A stretch of DNA of 64,000 nt, taken from Mojavia pulchra JT2-VF2 (lineage in GTDB: Bacteria > Cyanobacteriota > Cyanobacteriia > Cyanobacteriales > Nostocaceae). Positions 59,873 to 64,000 of this stretch are shown one piece after another (the first letter of the stretch is position 1; each line of letters starts with the position of its first letter). The position numbers were made by a program, and so were the translations under genes. The stretch covers positions 424,761-488,760 of the forward strand of contig JAHHHN010000002.1 in the NCBI GenBank assembly GCA_019359325.1, written 5' to 3'. Under the pieces are notes generated by a model. It ran no database searches, was not told the origin of the DNA, and saw nothing but the letters and a program-made list of their open reading frames with translations.

Positions 59873-60355
59873 ATGCATAATATCAAGCATTTGCGATTGA
59901 ACTGGCTGGGCGCAGGTATGACTCTGGCACTGATGAGTGCTGCAATTGCCCCAGCTTCTGCCCAATTCATAATTATTAATGGCGGGAGCCAACAGCCTCC
60001 CGTTGGATCGGTTATTTACGGTAGTCCGATTCCCGCTCCCATACCTGTAAATCCGGTAACAGGGCACAAAATACCGACTCACACAAATTATCCCTATCCG
60101 GTTCATTCTTATCCGACTCATACAAATTACCCTTATCCCGTTCACCCTTATCCCGTTCACCCCTATCCTGTTCACACAGATCACTACTATCCCAGAGGCA
60201 GGCGGGTAATAAATCGCACATTTATCCATCCTAATCAGATTCACCCCACCGTGCGAGGCTCGACGATAATAGTAAATCCAGCGATCGTGGATCATTCAAG
60301 GCGTGGTGGAAAATTCAGAGGGAGAACGCCGGGAATTTTAATTTATCCACGGTAA
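59873..60355 (+). CDS. Exported His/Pro/Tyr-rich protein
   Basis: From ATG 59873 the protein has 160 residues; an in-frame GTG at 59858 would add five. The signal peptide ends APASAQF. The mature part has an HPYPV-type repeat (NYPYPVHSYPTHTNYPYPVH, then HPYPVHPYPVHTDHYYP), which gives about ten histidines in a short span and could bind metal ions; this is inference. The C-terminal part is basic and less repetitive. Family not recognised; convergent with argB. Confidence 0.7.
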   Translation: MHNIKHLRLNWLGAGMTLALMSAAIAPASAQFIIINGGSQQPPVGSVIYGSPIPAPIPVNPVTGHKIPTHTNYPYPVHSYPTHTNYPYPVHPYPVHPYPVHTDHYYPRGRRVINRTFIHPNQIHPTVRGSTIIVNPAIVDHSRRGGKFRGRTPGILIYPR

Positions 60356-60360
60356 TTTTA

Positions 60361-60379
60361 GGTGGGCAAACAGCCCACC
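60361..60379. terminator. Hairpin between convergent genes before argB end
   Basis: GGTGGGC (60361-60367) pairs with GCCCACC (60373-60379), loop AAACA. It separates the stop of the HPY-rich gene from the argB stop and may act on both transcripts. On the minus strand TAAAATTACC follows, a weak U-run. Confidence 0.55.
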
Positions 60380-60389
60380 CTGTCGGATT

Positions 60390-61283
60390 TTATTGCATAA
60401 ACTGGGAACCGAGAATCATGGTTCCAATACCAACGTCAGTAAAGATTTCTAATAACAAAGCGTGGGGAATGCGACCATCAATAATATGTGCAGCTTTAAC
60501 TCCTTGAGCAAGCGATCGCACACAACAATTTACTTTTGGAATCATCCCCCCGCTGACAATACCACTTGCAATCAAATCGCGGGCTTCGGGTATATCTACT
60601 TTAGGAATCAAAGTTGACGGATCTTTGTAATCTTTTAAAATACCCCTGGTGTCAGTCAGTAAAATTAACTTTTCTGCTCCTAGTGCGGCGGCGATTTCTC
60701 CAGCTACCGTATCCGCGTTAATGTTATAGGCTTGTCCTGTCTCGTCTGCGGCTACGCTTGATACTACTGGAATATAGCCATTGCTAGCTAGGGTATCCAA
60801 AATTTTTATATTCACATTACTGACTTCGCCCACAAAGCCGATACCTTCTTGACCTTGGGGACGAGCTGTGAGTAGATTACCATCTTTGCCACACAGCCCC
60901 ACTGCCAAGCCTCCAGCTTGGTTAATTAGCTCGACAATTTCTTTATTGACTCGACCGACTAAAACCATTTCCACCACATCCATTGTGGGGGCATCAGTGA
61001 CTCGCAGACCATTTTTAAATTGCGGTTCGATTCCCAATTTATCCAACCAACTATTAATTTCTGGCCCACCACCGTGAACTAAAATTGGTCGCAAACCGAC
61101 GCAGGATAAAAATACAATATCGCGGATGACTTTATCTTTGAGGGTGCTATCTTTCATCGCCGCGCCACCATATTTAACAACAACAGTGCGACCAGTGAAT
61201 TGTTGAATATAAGGTAGAGCTTCGCTTAGCACTTGTACACGAGTGGCTTCAGCTTGCCTGATGTACTCAGTATCGTTGACCAT
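60390..61283 (-). CDS. argB: Acetylglutamate kinase
   Basis: ArgB phosphorylates N-acetylglutamate in arginine synthesis. The 297-residue amino-acid kinase has [40 protein letters not shown] (the substrate-binding GGGP), [40 protein letters not shown] and [15 protein letters not shown]. In cyanobacteria ArgB is feedback-inhibited by arginine and relieved by PII; the N-terminal helix (about 1-25) is consistent with the PII-sensitive type. It is monocistronic. Confidence 0.97.
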   Translation of the reverse strand: MVNDTEYIRQAEATRVQVLSEALPYIQQFTGRTVVVKYGGAAMKDSTLKDKVIRDIVFLSCVGLRPILVHGGGPEINSWLDKLGIEPQFKNGLRVTDAPTMDVVEMVLVGRVNKEIVELINQAGGLAVGLCGKDGNLLTARPQGQEGIGFVGEVSNVNIKILDTLASNGYIPVVSSVAADETGQAYNINADTVAGEIAAALGAEKLILLTDTRGILKDYKDPSTLIPKVDIPEARDLIASGIVSGGMIPKVNCCVRSLAQGVKAAHIIDGRIPHALLLEIFTDVGIGTMILGSQFMQ

Positions 61284-61488
61284 TATGAGGAGCTGTTGAG
61301 ACTTAAAACCTATCCAGTCAGTGTAGAAGACTTTGGAACTGGTAACAATCTCTCACGCGGAATTTGGGTATTACATTTGCAATTAGTATATTTCTCTACA
61401 GCATGAAGCTTTTAGAGTGCCACATCTCGCTAGATTTTGCTTGTCATACCAGTTCAAAAAATGTTTGCGATAGATTTAGCGCTCACCA

Positions 61489-62040
61489 CTAATTGTGATG
61501 TTTAACTGGGGTTTTGAGAACACTAGGTATTACCTCCATAACTCTAGTGGCAATTTGTTCAGGTGTTTCACTTTCACGAACAGTAATTTGCAAATCGGCT
61601 TGGGAGTAAAGTGGTTGGCGTTGTTCGAGAAGCGATCGCAGTTTGCCTTTAGGGTCAACATCTTGCAGGAGTGGTCTTGTGGTATCCTCTGCCAAGCGGT
61701 TGTAGAGTAACTCCACTGGCACATCTAACCAAACAATTAAACCGTGGTGCAGATAACTCCAATTTTCTCGCTTTAGTACAATGCCTCCTCCAGTTGCTAT
61801 AGTCAACTTGGTATAAGCACAAACTTGTGCCAGCACATCACTTTCTAACTGACGAAACGCTGCTTCTCCAGACTCGGCAAATAGCTGATTAATTGATTTT
61901 CCTGCTGCTTGGACAATTACATTGTCGGTATCTACAAACCCATAACCCAGATGTTTCGCCAGTAAACGTCCTACTGTCGTCTTACCGCTACCCATCATCC
62001 CAATTAAGTACAGGTTAACCCCTTGCAATAAGCTACTCAT
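61489..62040 (-). CDS. aroK: Shikimate kinase
   Basis: AroK makes shikimate-3-phosphate in the aromatic amino-acid pathway. The 183-residue protein has the P-loop GMMGSGKTTVGRLLAKHLGY, the substrate-binding DTDNVIVQAAGKSINQLF, ATGGGIVLKRENW and the LID segment LAEDTRPLLQD. The length is standard. The argB gene lies about 200 bases downstream on the same strand. Confidence 0.96.
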   Translation of the reverse strand: MSSLLQGVNLYLIGMMGSGKTTVGRLLAKHLGYGFVDTDNVIVQAAGKSINQLFAESGEAAFRQLESDVLAQVCAYTKLTIATGGGIVLKRENWSYLHHGLIVWLDVPVELLYNRLAEDTTRPLLQDVDPKGKLRSLLEQRQPLYSQADLQITVRESETPEQIATRVMEVIPSVLKTPVKHHN

Positions 62041-62102
62041 TAGTCGCTACGCTCCAGTTATGAGTTATGAAGTGTCCTAATCCCTAATTTCTCACTTTAA
62101 TG

Positions 62103-63740
62103 TTACATCTGTGTATTCAGTTGATTTTCTCTCATATAATTTTTTAGCTGTACTGCAAAATTAGTATGGTTGATGAATAAGTAACTATCTGTCTGTTGAC
62201 TTAATTTAAAATTTTTTTCGATTAATTGTTCAATTAGATATTCTTTCAACACTGGAATTAGGGAAAAACCGATTGCTTGCTTTTCAATACTCGTCGTAGG
62301 TGTAGCCTTCTCGATTAAAGATCGCCTGTGTAATAACTCTATAGCCTCCAATATTAATCTTGGCGACATTTGTGGCGATACACCTGGTATTGTGATATCC
62401 GTTTGCAACTTTCTTAGCGAAACTAAATCTGGATTGAGAGCTAGCCAGTACATCACGTATTTTTCTATATCAGACAAACGATGAAAGTGCTGGTCTAACA
62501 TTGCTCGAATATCGCCAAAAACCCAAGTTCCTTGGGCGATAAGCTCAGAAATATTACCACCAAATAATTCTTGAATAGTGGTTGCAACTAATTTGATAAA
62601 TAGTGGGTTACTTGCATATCGTTTGAATAATATTTCGCATTCCTTTTGTGGTGTTTGATTATCCAAGCCCTTAGCTCTGAGAATTGCAATGCTTGCTTCC
62701 TGATCTAAGCCAGTTAATTTTAAAGAGCGAATAGGTAATGTTTCTCCTTCAAGAGCAGCAATCTCTGGGGGTTTTTCCCTAGCGGTTAATACTACACAGC
62801 TTTGATGTTGCCAATCTCCTAACCGCCGAATCAACTCTCCATAACCTTCATAACCTGGACGATATCGAATTTGGGAAATAAGGCCAGCATAGCCATTTTT
62901 TATACCTTGGCTATTATTTGGCATTGGCGCATATTCCTGTGTTTCATATCTATCGCCATTGGCAAAAATCGAGTCAACGTGATCCAATACAATCAGACAC
63001 TGACGAGTACGCAAACACTCAATTAATTGTACAATTCGGCTTTCTACTGTTTGAAGGCTAGTTGTGTTGAGCGTTGGGGATAAGAGTTGAATTAGCTGGT
63101 GTAAAAGTACCTCTAAAGGCGGTGCAAAACGTAGCGATCGCCAGATCACATATTCAAACTCATCTTTAATTGTTTCTGCTAGCTTGGCTGAAAAAGCAGT
63201 TTTACCAATTCCACCCATACCCAAAATTACTACTAACCGACAACGCTCTTGCACAATCCATTGTCGAACTTGAGCAAGTTCTTGTGTTCGTCCGTGGAAA
63301 ATACTGACATTAATTGCTTCCGCTCCATTTTCTAATGAATCATTTTCTCTTTCAGTATTTATTTTAAGAGGATTAACTACTGGTTGGATTTTAAACCAAC
63401 CTTTTTTATACCCAGCTTTTTCTAGCAAATGAGTAACGCGACTCCAATTTTTTACTTTGACTGAGTATCCTACCTGATTACTCAGCATTTCTTCTATGTA
63501 TTTATAAAGCCCATTAGATAGGTAAACTCTAACAGTACTGCTACTACCACTTTGGTAAACTATCTTAGCAATTTCCGCAGGGCTACAGCCACAAAGTAAA
63601 CCTCTGAGGAATTTCTTTTCTATAGGTGTTAAGGCTTTTCCTTTGGCTGAGGCCAAATCTACGTATAACTTTTCTAACTCCCAATTATTTTTAGCTTTTA
63701 TAAATTCGTCTTCTATTTGATGAGAATCATCTGTTGTCAT
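62103..63740 (-). CDS. NB-ARC / STAND ATPase with N-terminal HTH-like domain
   Basis: This 545-residue signalling ATPase has an N-terminal helical domain (about 35-115) with a helix-turn-helix-like stretch (LTPIEKKFLRGLLCGCSPAE, then TVRVYLSNGLYKYI), found at the start of many cyanobacterial vWA-MoxR-associated and NB-ARC proteins. The NB-ARC core begins at about 145 (FHGRTQELAQVRQWI). Walker A is ILGMGGIGKTAFS (K180), Walker B CLIVLDHVD, and RNBS-like CVVLTAREKPPE. Usually such proteins end in WD40 or TPR repeats; here the chain stops after about 545 residues without a sensor domain. It may be truncated or a stand-alone form. Confidence 0.85.
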   Translation of the reverse strand: MTTDDSHQIEDEFIKAKNNWELEKLYVDLASAKGKALTPIEKKFLRGLLCGCSPAEIAKIVYQSGSSSTVRVYLSNGLYKYIEEMLSNQVGYSVKVKNWSRVTHLLEKAGYKKGWFKIQPVVNPLKINTERENDSLENGAEAINVSIFHGRTQELAQVRQWIVQERCRLVVILGMGGIGKTAFSAKLAETIKDEFEYVIWRSLRFAPPLEVLLHQLIQLLSPTLNTTSLQTVESRIVQLIECLRTRQCLIVLDHVDSIFANGDRYETQEYAPMPNNSQGIKNGYAGLISQIRYRPGYEGYGELIRRLGDWQHQSCVVLTAREKPPEIAALEGETLPIRSLKLTGLDQEASIAILRAKGLDNQTPQKECEILFKRYASNPLFIKLVATTIQELFGGNISELIAQGTWVFGDIRAMLDQHFHRLSDIEKYVMYWLALNPDLVSLRKLQTDITIPGVSPQMSPRLILEAIELLHRRSLIEKATPTTSIEKQAIGFSLIPVLKEYLIEQLIEKNFKLSQQTDSYLFINHTNFAVQLKNYMRENQLNTQM

Positions 63741-63930
63741 TAGCGGTATTTATGTATCTAAAGCAACTAAGACAATAGATTAACGATTCTTCTATGAAAT
63801 CAGAATAAATTAACAGTGAATTTTTAACGAATTTAATAACTTTCGTTAGGTGACTCCGCAGTTGTAGCTTGAGTAAGCTAATCGGCACTTAAGTTGCATA
63901 ATAATAAGACGAAGCCGTTTCAAAGCAGCT

Positions 63931-64000
63931 ATGCCACCACCAGCCAAGAACTTTTTAACGACGGAACAAGTCACACAGCTACAACAAGCTCTAAAAGAAA
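63931..64000 (+). CDS. IS630-family transposase, N-terminus (cut by window edge)
   Basis: ATG 63931 opens MPPPAKNFLTTEQVTQLQQA then LKE up to the last base. This start, with FLTxEQ and QLQxALKE, matches the helix-turn-helix N-terminus of cyanobacterial IS630-type transposases. Only 23 residues are visible, so neither the family nor the integrity of the element is certain. Confidence 0.5.
   Translation, partial: MPPPAKNFLTTEQVTQLQQALKE

Noticed and set aside
60012..60295. Minus-strand frames opposite the His/Pro/Tyr-rich gene
   Set aside because: They are antisense shadows of the repeat (GERDKGERDKG, RVNGIRVNGI) and lack family features.
61015..61040. Possible tRNA T-loop (GGTTCGATTCC)
   Set aside because: It lies inside argB and no acceptor or anticodon stem can be built around it.

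Overview
The window is chromosomal DNA of a filamentous, Nostoc-like cyanobacterium. Evidence: psbN and psbH (photosystem II) lie back to back; there is an rbp-rpsU pair of the cyanobacterial cold-response type; the HIP1 octamer GCGATCGC recurs throughout; a large multi-PAS/GAF hybrid kinase is present; G/C-rich spacer repeats of the Nostocales type fill several intergenic gaps. I saw no tRNA or rRNA gene.

Layout. 0-4.6 kb: an ISAs1-like transposase tail, a secreted protein, a 36-residue exported peptide with its own terminator, a small Cys-rich protein, mnmE, an SDR enzyme and an unknown. 4.9-9.4 kb: a 1497-residue hybrid histidine kinase. 9.57-9.91 kb: 16 copies of a 21-bp repeat. 10-16.5 kb: an acyltransferase, unknowns and a GH38 alpha-mannosidase. 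16.5-24 kb: psbN/psbH, tatA, pth, rpsU, a decayed membrane-protein gene, rsmI, a PfkB kinase, an IMPase-family phosphatase, rbp and a second rpsU. 24-34 kb: a lipoprotein pair, a methyltransferase, a GT39-type membrane glycosyltransferase, a marR / broken hlyD-type gene / MFS efflux cluster, a TPR protein and acs.

34.5-49.4 kb is the most interesting part: a complete type I-D CRISPR-Cas locus. A 33-repeat, 32-spacer array lies downstream of one minus-strand operon reading cas3 - DUF433 - DUF5615 - cas10d - csc2 - csc1 - cas6 - cas4 - cas1 - cas2. A toxin-antitoxin-type pair is embedded between cas3 and cas10d and joined by start/stop overlaps (ATGA and TAATG). A WYL-type regulator is divergent from cas3. 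The gap between them carries three 19-bp palindromes about 56 bp apart. Further out sit an orphan CRISPR-like repeat and an IS701-like transposase remnant, which suggest an eroded edge of the locus. A plausible internal start for the small subunit Cas11d lies within cas10d.

49.8-64 kb is mostly core metabolism: terC, ndk, speA, a nucleotidyltransferase, scpA, an AI-2E-family protein, pdxH, two small membrane-associated proteins, a His/Pro/Tyr-rich exported protein, argB and aroK. It ends with a STAND/NB-ARC ATPase and the start of an IS630-like transposase cut by the window edge.

Protein names come from motifs and family memory, without database searches.
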